From Colias croceus (taxonomy: Eukaryota > Arthropoda > Insecta > Lepidoptera > Pieridae), in NCBI RefSeq assembly GCF_905220415.1, contig NC_059548.1, positions 6,636,501 to 6,700,500 on the forward strand: DNA of 64,000 nt. The letters run 5' to 3'. The notes beneath the pieces were generated by a model. It was not told the origin of the DNA, did no database searches, and was given only the letters and a program-made list of their open reading frames with translations. The position numbers and the translations under genes were made by a program. Position 1 is the stretch's first letter; each line of letters starts with the position of its first letter. Shown here in pieces: positions 46,501 to 58,900 of this stretch.

Positions 46501-49500
46501 CAATATTAATATCTCTGAGTATTACATTTCATTTTGCTATTTAAAATCGACTTAAAAGCACTTTCAATTTTCCTGGCGGTTGCCACACCTTTGCTGTATG
46601 CAATTAGTATAGGTACGTAGTATATAGATCATCAATTAATGAGTCAATCAAGTAGAGTGGGGACACACCTTCCCTTATTTTTGTATCATCTGACAACCAC
46701 CTACGACCATTTAAACACTGCGGAAAGTAAACATCTTCATTTATTTTTATCTAGACAAAACTTTTCACGCCTACGTATTGTTGCTTTTATAGCGCTTCAT
46801 CAAACGCTATTAATTCACGAGAGAGGTCAATAACATTAATTATAAATAGCAAGGTTTCTCGGGTCTGATTTCCGAACTGAAACGATATTTTATTTCGCTA
46901 TTGAGGGTTTTCACGTAGAAGCGCATGATTTGCCTTTGATAAAGTATTCTGAAATTTATATTCGACCCGGTTTCAACAGCTGCAAAAAAGTTTACGTAAT
47001 CTTGAATACAAAACAGGCACGGTTGCTCTTTTATGTCTATAATGCTTTGAGAAATATTTCAAATACAAAATTGAACGAAATATGTTTGATAAAATTGAAG
47101 TGATAAATTAGTACTGTATATAAATTGTCGCTATGTACATACAAACGCTATGTCCTATAGTTGTACATACAAATATAGGACATATAAATTGAAATAAATA
47201 CGTTCCCTTTCTTATGTAAAAATATGTTAGTATATTATTACGTATACAGTGCCGTCTGAAGTTTACACGATGTTACAGAAATAGTTCGCAGAAAAATATA
47301 AATAAATCTTCAATCTCCGCCTCACTGTGGACTTTGTCCTCGACGTATCATTGTTCACAAATCAATTTGTTTTGTGTGTCTTGTTAGAGCTTCAATTGCC
47401 TTCAGATGAGTACAATGAAACTGTTATTATTCTAATAGGTTATTTTTTCAGGAACATGTTTCAATTGGTTACGTGATCGTAAATACATTATTTGTCCGTA
47501 ACGCATGCATAATGACGATCAATTTTACAACTTATTCTTAGCTTTGCGTCGCATGCATCTAGGATGCCAACAATAAAGACAAGAGTATGGCGCCAATTTT
47601 CAGAACTAATATTATGTATAATTGGCATCCCTTACTTTGCATTCGAGCGGCTAGCTAGACAGTCATTGTTTACTAAATTAATATAGTTAATTAATATTAG
47701 CAATGCTGGAAACGGCTATGCCATGCTTCGAATGTAATTGTCATGATTGCGACTGCTTTTTAGAATACGTTCAGGTAGGTTATACCTACGAAATAAATGT
47801 GTAAGAGAATCAAATCTAAGTGCGTGAAATATTTTAGGATCATCATGAAGTACAACGCAAGAGCTATTGGGCCGAGAATGCCTACGATAAGGAAGCTATC
47901 CTTGATGCTGGGGCCCTCGGAGACATTCCTGCAGTGTATCGCGTCCCTAAGCCGGCTCCTCACCAAATGCCAGTCATCGGAGTTTACATCGACCCCCGAG
48001 TCCGAACAGGCTTCAGATACAAAATTAGACCCATGCAGGTGAGACGAGAAATCCAATCTAAAATATTCGACACATTCATCTTTGTCGCAACTTGAGGAAT
48101 AGTGCAGTGTGAAATTAATATGCAGAAGTGTCGATGATTGCCTGAAATTAATACGTAATAGAAGCAATCTTCGATATTTCAGTATGTTTTTGTAAACATT
48201 GTAAATTAACAAACAGTAACTGCCATTATTCCTCAAAAACGTTGATTGTGCTTAAACATGGTCGCATCGATTCGATAGTTAAGATTCGAAGCTTTAGTTA
48301 TCATCATTCTTGATGTATTCGAAAAAAAAGAGAAAAACTTTGAAGATCCATATTCGATTTGGGCAAAATTTTACTGAACTGCGAAAGAAACGGCTACGTA
48401 AGGAAATAGAAAGTTGAACTCAGACAATGTTATGAAACGGCTATCTTGCAGCATATCTTATTGTTCTGTTCGGGATATATTCGTATGATATAATAGAGTT
48501 ACTTTTGATAATAATTTAATATTAATAAAATGCGATAACATAATTTTATTTGCGATTAAACTGAACATTTTTGCAAGAATAATTTTTTGCAGAACCAGGG
48601 ACGGTGAGTCTATACGCTGGATCTTACAAAAATGTTTATGAACTTAACGAAAATTCCTGAAATATTAGAATAAAATATAGATAAAAGATATCTGAATGAT
48701 ATAAAAGATTTTCATATTGATAGATCACAAAGAAAGTTGCTTGAATTTTCGATAAGGTTCATTCGATATAATCGCAAATATGCATTTCTAATATTTTAAA
48801 TTCTTATAATAGGGTGTGTTTTTTAAATCATTATCCATTGTAAGGTTGTCATAATATCATAATTTGATGTGCTAAATGTAATCTTGTTCATTCTCTATTA
48901 TTATTAAACAGTTATAAATGTGCTTTTAGAAATAATAATTGTACAATTTGCAACATAAATAATGTTACATATTTGTAAATATATCCCAGATTGTATGTTA
49001 CAAATGGCAACCTTACACAAATGTTACAAGATGCTGTGTAGATGACTTTTATTATTAAATAATACTATTTTCGTTTGAGTTCAACTTTCGGTGTAAGCTA
49101 GCCGATTTCAGCGGTTCAGATATTGGGCAATTAGGTTAGAGGGTTGTTAGAGTGAGTGGCAGTGTCCGTTGCTGAAATTTACAGAATGGAAATATCATCA
49201 ACGACCAACACTGTTAACTTGCGATGTTTTGCCACTGGTTGTGTGCCGTTGTAGGCGATGGTATGTGGATCGTCCAGTTTTTCAGAACAACGCCCAGAGA
49301 GGCGACAATACAATCTTCAAGAACGCTGGCTGAGACCCGACAGGTCGTTATGAAATTCTGGCTGACAGCATGTATGGCATCTAGGTAAACCATAAGTATC
49401 ATTCATAAGGGCTTCATGCCATTGTTTATTATATATGCCCCCGTAATTTACATTGCAAAATATGAATCATTGTGTTAACTGTTTTCATTACATACATTTC

Positions 49501-51590
49501 AAAATGCTTGAGAATATCATTTCATGGGAGTAATTTAAATTAAAACAGTCGGTCTATCTATATAAAAATATCGATCTATTAATCTCTTCTTTGTTTTTCT
49601 ATTTAAATTCCAAGTACCTAGTCTGTTTCTAAATAGATTTTTTGTAGATTATTATTTTTTTATTAATTTAAAGATAACATCAATTGATTTCATATTATTT
49701 TATTCTTATTTGCCCCATTTAAATTTTTATTTTTTCCACGTATAAATCATGTACCGGATGATTTCAGGCTTTGGATGCGCAACCTCTATCAGTGAAGCCA
49801 AGATACTTATTTGATGGGAAAGCCTTAACCCTTCAGTCAATTGGTCGCGGATTCGCTCGACGCCTGACATTTGAACCGCAAGGTTCTACACTCAATGAAA
49901 ACACTAATTTCTTCTGGAGCGACTCACGCCCTGAAGGCTTTGTGTTTGAGATCGAAGCTGTATCAGCTGGGGACAAATTCACCATTTATGACGCTAATCA
50001 CGAACCTCAGGGAATTTTGGAAGTCGTTCAGCAACAGGTATGTTAACAAAATGTTAAAATAAAGGATGATTTGAACGTCGTTTAATTTAATCAACTAATA
50101 TTTTACCAATTTTATTACAGAAAAACCAAATAGAAATAGATCAACAGATATTCGAAGACGGATCTATTGAGAAGAAAGTTAAAATCAACACACTTTGCAA
50201 AGTGGAATGGTATGAAAATGACGGTGCTACAAAATTAGTGCCAGTTACTGGGATTGCTATTTTGAAGAAGGGCCGTGGAAATGCGGCTGTCACAAGAGTG
50301 GTGAATGTTGCTGTTGGAATCAAACAGCTCAAGAAGGGATACGAACTAAAACCCGGCATCAAGTCATCATCACGCAGAATAACTGTCAATGGATCTGATA
50401 TTAAAGATATTCCCTGCCAATACACTGTTGTCGGACTTGAAAGATACGAGCTTCCTGTTATTGGTAAGTAAAGATGACTTTTAGGTCCTCAGAATTTTTT
50501 TCTTAAATGTTTCGATTTCTGTTATTAAACTAACATATAAATCTTTTCATAGGAACATACATCGATCCCCGCATTATCCCTGGATTCCATTACCGTGTGC
50601 GTCCAGCTCACAGCCGTCGTCATCTATTCGAAGGACGCAGTATGTTGCTGCAGTCCATTGGTTTAGGATATGGAAAACGCATCACCTTCAAGCCTGACTC
50701 GCTCAATGCTCCCGACAACTACTTCTGGTCTGACTCTCATCCCGAAGGACTTGGAATGGAGCCGCGAGCTATTCATCCCAACATGAAATTCACAATTACA
50801 GGAAACGGGGTAAGTATTATGTTGATGTTTTTATTTGGAAACTCGCCAAGCCAATTTTAGATCGCGCTAATGGACAGGCGCATAGAACGGATTCTCTAAT
50901 GTTTACTCTTAAAGATTTATGGATAGGTCGAATATAGTATCGACATAATTTGATAAAACGTTCTAGAACTTTCTATAAAAAATCGCAGATAAACATAAAG
51001 CAATAGCTTTTATTAAGAAGTGATATTTTCTGTTATTTCTGTAGTATTATGAACAAAGACTTTTTTCCTACAGAAAATTGTTTATTGAGAAGGGAAGTTT
51101 ATAGATGACAATTGCGGTCTCTATAGATATTAATATCTTGAAAGCACGTTAACTATATGACAATTATTGAATTAAGATGAAGGCTGATTTCTTTAGAGTA
51201 AAACTATTTTTATTTTCATAATATTTTCGGTATGTAATTGTATTTTTCTTGCAGGGTCTCTTGCTGGGTGAAGCAATCGTGTTCCGTGCCGATCTGCCTC
51301 AAATGGAAGAAAAGACAGAATATGTGGACGTACCAGGGCAGCGTGGAAAGGCAGTGGAGAAGTACATCCAAGTGGACGTTACGTGCCATGTGAAATTGGC
51401 AACCACTGGCGGTGGGTCAGTTGACTCCGAAGTTCACTTGATGAAAGTGTCTGGTGTAGCTCTGGTACGCAAGGACCCAGGACAAAGCGTCGCTAAACTC
51501 GTGAAGGTCTACAACGTAGGTCTGGACTCGCAACTCAACCTGCTCTTTGCACACTCACAGACCGAGCTCACATTCAACCCAATGCCTTAA
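43586..51590 (+). CDS. Uncharacterised 548-residue protein with two tandem homologous modules, 7 coding exons
   Basis: Coding exons: 43586-43735, 45427-45516, 47838-48038, 49768-50037, 50121-50463, 50553-50809, 51255-51590; phases agree. Two ATGs in a row start it; I used the first. There is no signal peptide or membrane segment, so it is probably intracellular. Residues 1-120 are acidic and low in similarity to anything I know. Module 1 (about 124-347) and module 2 (about 348-548) are homologous: 'PVIGVYIDPRVRTGFRYKIRP' region against 'PVIGTYIDPRIIPGFHYRVRP', 'LTLQSIGRGFARRLTFEP' against 'LLQSIGLGYGKRITFKP', 'NFFWSDSRPEGF' against 'NYFWSDSHPEGL', and 'VTGIAILKKGRG' against 'VSGVALVRKDPG'. 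I cannot assign a family or function. An upstream non-coding exon and promoter are likely near 42075. Confidence 0.85.
48039..49767. other. Intron 3 of the duplicated-module gene, with a GC-richer patch
   Basis: Mostly AT-rich. 49080-49395 is less AT-rich and contains 'tgggcaattaggttagaggg', 'ggtatgtggatcgtccagtt' and 'caacgcccagagaggcgaca'. It may be a degenerate transposon fragment. The - strand frame at 49214-49402 is not supported as an exon, since no splice pair joins the neighbours in frame. Confidence 0.35.
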
Positions 51591-51911
51591 GACCACGACG
51601 AGATGCGAATGGTATTGCAATACGTACGATGAGACGTCTTCATCTGATTGTATTGTCATACCAAAAAAACCTACCTGGCGAGACATAGGTTCCGTCAAAC
51701 TATTCGATTTGGTCACGAGTTTGCAACCGATGGAAGGTCAACATAATTGCATCATTGACACTGGTATTTCGGTTGCAACGCTTCAATGGATACATGAGCT
51801 GCTCACATCTAAAGCCCATACTCCGCAATCGCTTGTGATGTTTAGTCTTCGGAGGCTAACGTTAACCACCTTGACACAAAATAATGAACAGGATTATTTT
51901 TTATTTTGAGC

Positions 51912-51917
51912 AATAAA
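51912..51917 (+). terminator. Likely polyadenylation signal of the duplicated-module gene
   Basis: AATAAA about 320 bp past the stop codon. Another AATAAA lies at 52154-52159, followed by a GT-rich stretch ('tttttgtttcattc'), so two 3' ends are possible. Confidence 0.5.
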
Positions 51918-52327
51918 TATGTTATTTCTTACGTAGTACTATGTTATGACTTGTAAATCAGTATTTAATTATTTTATTACTTATCTACATTTATAAATAC
52001 TTTTCTGACGATCAAACCGGAGAGAGTAGTAAAAGACTATAGATTTAACGCAGAATTTGAAATTTGTTCCGTACAAAATATAATTTACATTTTTGAACTA
52101 TTTTCCTAAATCTTTTTTAATTTTCGTGATATGTTCCTACTTGTTTTATTTTCAATAAAATATAATTATTTAAAATTTTTGTTTCATTCAACCTTTTATC
52201 ATTTTGAGGTAAGTAGGTACTAAGTACATATTATGTTTATGGAAGTGTGCCTATTTTTCTACACTGACTGCGTAATCTAACCGAGTCTACCTACAAATAG
52301 AAATCAATTTAAAACTATGAGCTCTAT

Positions 52328-52901
52328 AGTTCAGGATACATCGCCCATTTTTGCAAGTGACTACTATCAAGCTGATTTTCCGCTTGTAGCTTTATTTTGA
52401 TGAGACACCGAATAATTTCGTGTACGAAACTCTCGATTGTGGTAGCTAACAGAGATAACAAGGATAAAATTTTTTGATTTGATGGTTCTTAAATATTTAT
52501 TACGCAATTTGTAGGACAATATGTCTGTTGAATTATATAAACATTAATTAAGTGAAAACAAAAAAAACAGCTTGTTAGTAATCATTTATGATGACCTCGT
52601 TATCGATACACTTTGGAAAGGGGGACTCTTTGAACCAACTATAGATTTTGTAGGACAAATATTTTTTCGAATAATTTAGGTACTTAATTATCTTGAGATT
52701 GAACAAAAAAATAAATTCAGTTAGTAATAAATATTTGAGAACCATCAAATCAAAAATTTTTATTCTTGTTATCTCTGTTAGCTACCACAATCGAGACTTT
52801 CGTACACGAAATTATTGGGCGTCTCATCAAAATAAAGCTACAAACGGAAAATTAGCTTGATAGTAGTCACTTGCAAAAATGGGCGATGTATCCCGAACTA
52901 C
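52328..52901. mobile_element. 574 bp hairpin MITE with arms of about 180 bp
   Basis: The left arm begins 'tagttcaggatacatcgccc' and the right arm ends with its near-complement 'gggcgatgtatcccgaacta'. The arms match over about 52328-52513 and 52724-52901, including 'tgtggtagctaacagagata' and 'tatctctgttagctaccaca'. The loop is about 210 bp with no open frame. Divergence between arms is only a few percent by eye. Confidence 0.85.
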
Positions 52902-53705
52902 TAGAATATATACCGTAGAAACGGTTTCAAAATTAATCTAAATAAAGGTGGCGCAATATAACTATCCACAGAATGTCACCATACCTAAAAAAACATTCAT
53001 CTCAGTCTGCTTTATGGGCAGAAATGTTTTAATTTGGCTTTAATAATAGGAGATCCGTATTAAGGGCAACCTTCATCCATCTGAAAACCAGATGGACGTA
53101 TTTTGAATGGAATATTAATTAACAAACAAATATGCCCACGATTACCTGTAAATTAAAGTAATATTAAAGTGCTCGTGACTATCATTCTTTTGATAACCAG
53201 ACCAAAATTTATTTCAGCTGATAGTTTTTAAAACATTTTATGCCTATGTAGATTACCTACTAATTTTAGTGTATGGTTATTCACTCCACCGATCTGCTGA
53301 CTAATCGAAATTGATATCAAAGGTTAGATAATTTTATTACAAAATCAATCACATAGACTTGTTACCAAAAATCGTACTCGTACATTTTAAATTAAAAAAA
53401 TGATCTCATAAGAACTTTTTAACAACAATAGTTATTATTACGAAAACAAAAAACCACATCGCTAATTTATGAAGCCTATTCACTACTCACAATATTTTGA
53501 TGATTACAACAGCCGGCACTTCCTAGTTCCAAAGTCAAAATCGGTCTTTCGCATTCGGGTAAAAATATGTTTTAATAGTTGCAAATAGCTCTACTTACCT
53601 AAGTATAGATTTATTTCAAACTTTTACCAAGGTACCTAATAAACAAGCTTTTGCATGCATTATGTGAAAGTAGGTAGTAGATAATTATATCATTCTAGTC
53701 AATGA

Positions 53706-53748
53706 TTTTACTTATCAGATTGGTATTACACCAATCTGATAAGTAAAA
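53706..53748. repeat. Perfect 19 bp inverted repeat with a 5 base loop
   Basis: 'ttttacttatcagattggt' at 53706-53724, 'attac' loop, then the exact complement at 53730-53748. It stands alone in AT-rich DNA with no gene nearby. It could be a minimal palindromic insertion or chance inversion. Confidence 0.9.
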
Positions 53749-54011
53749 ATATAAGCAACGTAATTGTAATTAGGTGCATATAATTCTGAATTAAATTCAA
53801 AATTTTATAGATGTTTTCGAAAATGTTTACCACTCACAATTCAAGATAAGTTTTATCAAAATTGATTTAGTGGTCAGTTGTAGACTAATTAACAAAGAGT
53901 TTTAGGTGGTGTAACTAAGATGAATTGTTTTGCATAAAATATTATGATATATTATGTATTTAGATATAAGTTACATATTATGTAATATCGACATGATTTT
54001 AAAAGAGCAAC

Positions 54012-54150
54012 TATGGAGTTTCTTGCCGGTTCTTCTCCACAGATCACTGCTTTCCGAATCGGTGGTAAATGTTAAAAATAATTATGTAATGACGATTCGA
54101 AAGTGCTACTAAATAGTAGTCTAATTGAATAAATGAATGTTTGAGTTTGA
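54012..54150 (+). repeat. LINE 3' end fragment
   Basis: 'atggagtttcttgccggttc', 'ttctccacagatcactgctt', 'tccgaatcggtggta' and 'attgaataaatgaatgtttg' match the 3' end that I associate with a common lepidopteran RTE-like LINE. It ends in a (TGAGTT)-like tail. Confidence 0.55.
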
Positions 54151-54733
54151 GTTTATCAGTTAACATCCTGATCCCAGCAGAAACGAATCCAAATAACCAA
54201 AAATCATATTTTATATCCGTGCCATATCCGTGCAGCCGATCTCGAGTTAAATTGGTGAAGGTACTTAGCTTACATGTCTTTCTTATATATGTAGAGAACA
54301 TAGCTATACATGTATACGTTTAGATAGATTAATAAGCGTACTGCGTAAGCTCTACCTACCGGTAGTAACTCGAACTATAATATCAACTAGAGTTTGATAA
54401 AACAACCTTTTGAAACAACATTATCTACGTCAATCGATACTGACACTAGATGGCGCTGTGCAACGGCGAAGTTTTATGAGTTCACTTGCCTTTAGCTTGC
54501 GCTCAGATGCGTGTAGAGTCCGACTTGTTATGTCTACGTAGTAGAGTCGACAGAATTTCGAATAAAGTTGAGCGGGAATACTCGACCGGCGAACGGCATC
54601 CGCGCTGGGGGTCTCTTCGCCCGGGCGGCTCAAAACAATCATACGATAATCGCGATGTGCCAAATTATAACTGGTTCACAGTGAATTGGTGCGATAATTC
54701 GATTTATAACACGATAATATTACGATTAGAACT

Positions 54734-54909
54734 ATGGCCGCGAAAGTTTGTTGTATGTGTGTATTATTTTTGTGCATTTTGTACAGTGCTCGTAGTTTTA
54801 ACTTGGAACCGAGGATCCCTGTGATAAAGTTGGGAGAGGCAGGCTCTTATTTTGGATTTTCAGTTGCTGAACATCTTACGATAAATAGTGAGAGCGACAA
54901 GACGAGTTG
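54734..54909 (+). CDS. Integrin alpha chain, first coding exon (rest of the gene off window)
   Basis: Integrin alpha chains are cell-surface adhesion receptors that pair with a beta chain. The exon encodes 58 residues plus two bases: a signal peptide ('MAAKVCCMCVLFLCILYSARS', 21 residues with a hydrophobic core and a likely cut after Ser) followed by 'FNLEPRIPVIKLGEAGSYFG' and 'FSVAEHL', the typical start of a mature alpha chain and blade 1 of its beta-propeller. It ends at a strong donor, 'ttg|gtaaga', inside a Trp codon (phase 2), the place where the family continues with 'LLVGAP'. No continuation exon is visible in the 9 kb to the right edge, so intron 1 is at least that long. Paralogue (PS1, PS2 or PS3 type) cannot be decided from this exon. 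An overlapping frame at 54486-54824 is a shadow. Confidence 0.85.
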
Positions 54910-55007
54910 GTAAGAATATATTTCTAGTAACATAAAACAAAATGATTCGCTATGATGTCATGTGTGAAGGTCGCAGTATACATGTGCTGTGCCACACCGT
55001 CCACTGT

Positions 55008-55185
55008 CCCGTCCGATTAGGGCCCTTCTGGCCTCCTCCACTCAAGCGACAGCTCAAGCCGAGGTTCGTGGTCCCCGTCAAGGGGGGACGCCCTTGTGCA
55101 TGTCGCTACCAGGGTGAACCTTCAGTTCACCCCCGCGTCCGCGTTAAAATGTAGAAGCCCTTCTGGCTAACATTGAGAAACACCA

Positions 55186-55216
<31 letters not shown>
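55008..55216 (+). mobile_element. Recent poly-A retroinsertion (5'-truncated LINE or SINE) with a perfect 12 bp target duplication
   Basis: Flanked on both sides by 'accgtccactgt' (54996-55007 and 55217-55228). The body of about 180 bp is GC-rich ('cccgtccgattagggccctt', 'cgtcaaggggggacgccc') and ends in an uninterrupted run of about 29 A's. Clean tail and perfect duplication mean a young insertion. The parent family is not clear to me. Confidence 0.93.
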
Positions 55217-55218
<2 letters not shown>

Positions 55219-55796
55219 GTCCACTGTAGGTGCTGTGAATGGTTTTACTTGACAGAATAACGTGTTATAGTTGATATCAAGTTATCACAAGTACGTTGCT
55301 CTTATCAAGAATGTAGAGTATTGTTGATTTCGAGGAATGTGTTAATTCAAGTTTTAGCGAATACATAGGTGTACATTATATTCTTATGAATTTATGCATG
55401 CACATACATAATACCACGTTGACTTATTATTATTTTATTATTTGGGTTATACCAGATTCCGGATATTATACTAGTTGGGGTTTTATTATATACTTACCGA
55501 TTTCTTGCAATATTTACAAATACGTAATAGGTATTTGTGCGATATAGTTTGCCGATGTCATGATAATTTTAAAAACTCTAGGCTCTAGGCTCTACATGCT
55601 AATCCTTTTATTGAAATTTCGGCGAATTGAATAAGTCATATTTATATATACATAGGTATATGTATATTCTAATAACACGATATCATCAATCATATAGGTA
55701 CCTACGTAGATGCGTATCTATTTTACAAGGTATATAAATGGATTTTATAAATTAATTGCTATTTATTAGAGCTGAATTAACGTAAAACATATAATT

Positions 55797-55972
55797 TACT
55801 AGCTTACCGCCCGCGGCTTCGCCCGCTTTCTCTAAAACGATTTGAGGTTTAAATTATCCTATCTCTGGATCGAACTGCACATGGTGTGCGAATTTTATTA
55901 TAATCGGTTAAGTGGTTTAGGAGTCCATTGAGGACAAACATTGTGACACGAGATTTATATATATTAAGATTA
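55797..55972 (-). repeat. Short interspersed repeat (family copy, inverted relative to 919-1086)
   Basis: Starts 'ttactagcttaccgcccgcg', contains 'gatcgaactgcacatggtgt' and 'ggtttaggagtccattgagg', and ends 'gtgacacgagatttatatat'. This is the complement of the repeat at 919-1086, with a better preserved 'gcccgcggcttcgcccgc' end. Confidence 0.85.
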
Positions 55973-58900
55973 GGACACAGTTCTGCATTAATATTCAAGC
56001 AAGTGGACGCGTAGGTAATAATAAAGAATAATGAATGGCACCGGTATAGAATTTATTAAATGTTTGTTGTTTGGCGCCGCGAAGCTCTGACCCAGTCATG
56101 ACAGGCGCAGATGCAGTGGAAATGGCATAGATTTTATTAATATTAGTATTTGTGTCGCCACTTGTGTAAGTTTTCTGGGTCATTACAGAAGTTTATTTAT
56201 ACATCATTGTAAAATATATTTATGAAATATCTAGAGCCACTGTTTGAATTTTTTTCTATCAAAGGTGTTTTATTTCCCGGAACAATATCAAAACGTAGAC
56301 TGTTTTTTATTTTGTTTTATATTTGATGTATACTAAAATCGTGTTACGTGTTATCATTCAGAGAAAGTTAATTGAACATTAATTTTTATCAAATACGGTA
56401 CATCTAGGTATGATGTTTAGATTTTGTCTCCAAAGTGTATAAAATTACTTTTTCTTTTTTTTGTATTACATTATTAGAATATACAGCACCTACTCTATCT
56501 AACGAATGTTACCTAAGCAAGCTAACATTCTATAGAACCAAAATCCATAAAAATCACTTTTTTAATACCTATTATGGATACTTTAAATACCTAACTTATA
56601 AAATTCCCTTATTCATAACTATTCGCGATCCCCAAATGCAAAAGTTTATAAATAGTCTACCACGTTTTATCTCCGTTAATAAAATGACTCATTTTTAGTT
56701 TGTCTAGACCATGGTACTTAGAGATAAATTGTCGTAACACTGTTCTTGCGAACTTCCATTTTGGAAGCATTCCAAATCCCCGAGGGACATCGGCACAAAT
56801 TTACTACATTTTATTTGCAAAATTGATGTAGTTAACTGCTTTCCAATTTTTCTATGAATGCACTGGTGTGAGTTTTGATATTATACTTATTTGTATCTGT
56901 CATAATAAATAGCTATCTTAGTATTTTTTTGCTCTACACTTATTTTTAATGAGCGAATACAAATATCTTATTCTATTTATGTTGTGTTTTGCTTGATGTT
57001 ATGTGCTGAGGACACTCTATTATTAAATGTATGATATTATGACACATTAAACAAGATATATTCACGTAAATAGTAGCGGGAAAGCCGTTTATTATTATGT
57101 ATTTGCAAAAACTTGTGAATTTGTTGTGATTTCTAGTCCTTTGCTTGTACATTATGTACATTATGTGATCATTTCTGAAGACAATAATGTGGCGATAAAG
57201 TAACATCTTTTGTTAGTTTTTCTCTTTGATGAAAAATTTTCAATAAGTTTTCTGGACTTCCTAATACTGGCCTATCGTGACGTAATTTACCAAAAGCTCA
57301 CTATTTTTTTGTCAATGCAACAATGAGATATTATTGCAGTTATAAGTTATGTACAATGTTAAGCTATTGTGATACTTGTGTATAGCTTGTGTAGGTTCTG
57401 GGACATAGGTTACAGAGTAAATAAATAACAATATTTATGTACTTATTTGATTTATTGATGACCTCATTGGCCTAATGCATTTAAATTGTAAATTACATTA
57501 TAGCACCGGGATTTCTTTTTATTTACAAGAGAAAGTGTGTAGGCAAATTTGAATATGATTTAATTGTATTTGACACGTAGGTGTTATAGGTTACCACACC
57601 TTAGTACCCGCATACAAATAAAGACTTATATGTCAAACAGAAAACTATTGCAATTGGTTCGAAATATATTTAAAATGTCCCGTTTTACATATAAATTTTT
57701 ATTACGTTAGCGCCTACATACGAAATCTCATAGTACGTTGTAGCTATAAAACGTGACCATATTTGACACCATAATGTTGAAATTTTATAGCTTCGAATTG
57801 TTCAAATACGTGGTTATGTAAACAATAATGAGGATCATAAGTTTTTTTTTAATAACTCTATTTCTGTAGATATAGGGTGGGGTTGTCCCCTACAGCCGAT
57901 TCTGTCCAATTAAAGTGTTCACACGTCATTCTCAGCGGGTCGCAAGAACCTCTCCTGGCAGAGTGTCTGAGCACCCCTTAATTGGTGTAGAATACAATAA
58001 ATATGCAGTTTGGTTTACGGTCACGCATAGCAATTGAAAATATCAGGGCTCATGGCTTTGTTACTTTCAAAAGTTGCTTTGTTAATTCGGGTGGAATAAT
58101 TTTATTTTTATACCGGCCGCGGCGGCTTAAAAATAATCCTATACAGCCACGACATTATTTAATGAATTTATTAAATACGGTAATAGGTACATAAAAATAT
58201 ATTTTTATATAATATTAAGAAATAAGTATTCAGTATTGATCACACCACTATCTCGAATTATAATTTCATAAGAACAGTTTTCCTGTTGAATTTTGTACAT
58301 TATAGAAAGAATGCAGGAATCGCAAACATGTAATGTAACCAGCAGTATTTTATTTTTTATATATACTTAAAAGTTCGATAAACGAGCAGTATAAAACCTT
58401 TTCAAGTAATTAACTGCGGATACTTCATTAATGACTACCGTTTCTGGCTTCTGCCTCCACGTGATACTGTCCTTATTTCAACAGAGCAGAAGTTGTACTA
58501 AATTGCTTGTATTGCATTTCACGGGATATTAATTGATACAGTAATTAAATAACTAGCTTTTAATCACGGTATCCCACATGTAGTCATTGAGTAAAAATTT
58601 TACATGTGCCAGCTCTATATTTTGCAACAATCATCTCGCAAAAACTACGCTAATACACAGCGATAGATGTAAATTTCCCATAAATTTGAAAAAGTATCAA
58701 AGTCAGAGAATGTTAATCACGTTCTTAAAATTGATCCGTTAAACAGATATGACATTAGTTTAACCCAGGTCCCATTAAGGGAACGGGAGCTCAATTTTTA
58801 AAGGCAACTGGGGTCTAAAGGTCATAAGAATAAAAACAATAGATTTTTTTGCTATATATTTAAGAAATGTCACACATAAAAAGCAACATGCAATAACGGT

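Noticed and set aside
47760..48236. 158-residue - strand frame
   Set aside because: Antisense of exon 47838-48038 of the duplicated-module gene; no domain and no splice support.
54486..54824. 112-residue + strand frame
   Set aside because: Different frame over the 5' UTR and first exon of the integrin gene; the integrin frame has a signal peptide, family motif and donor.
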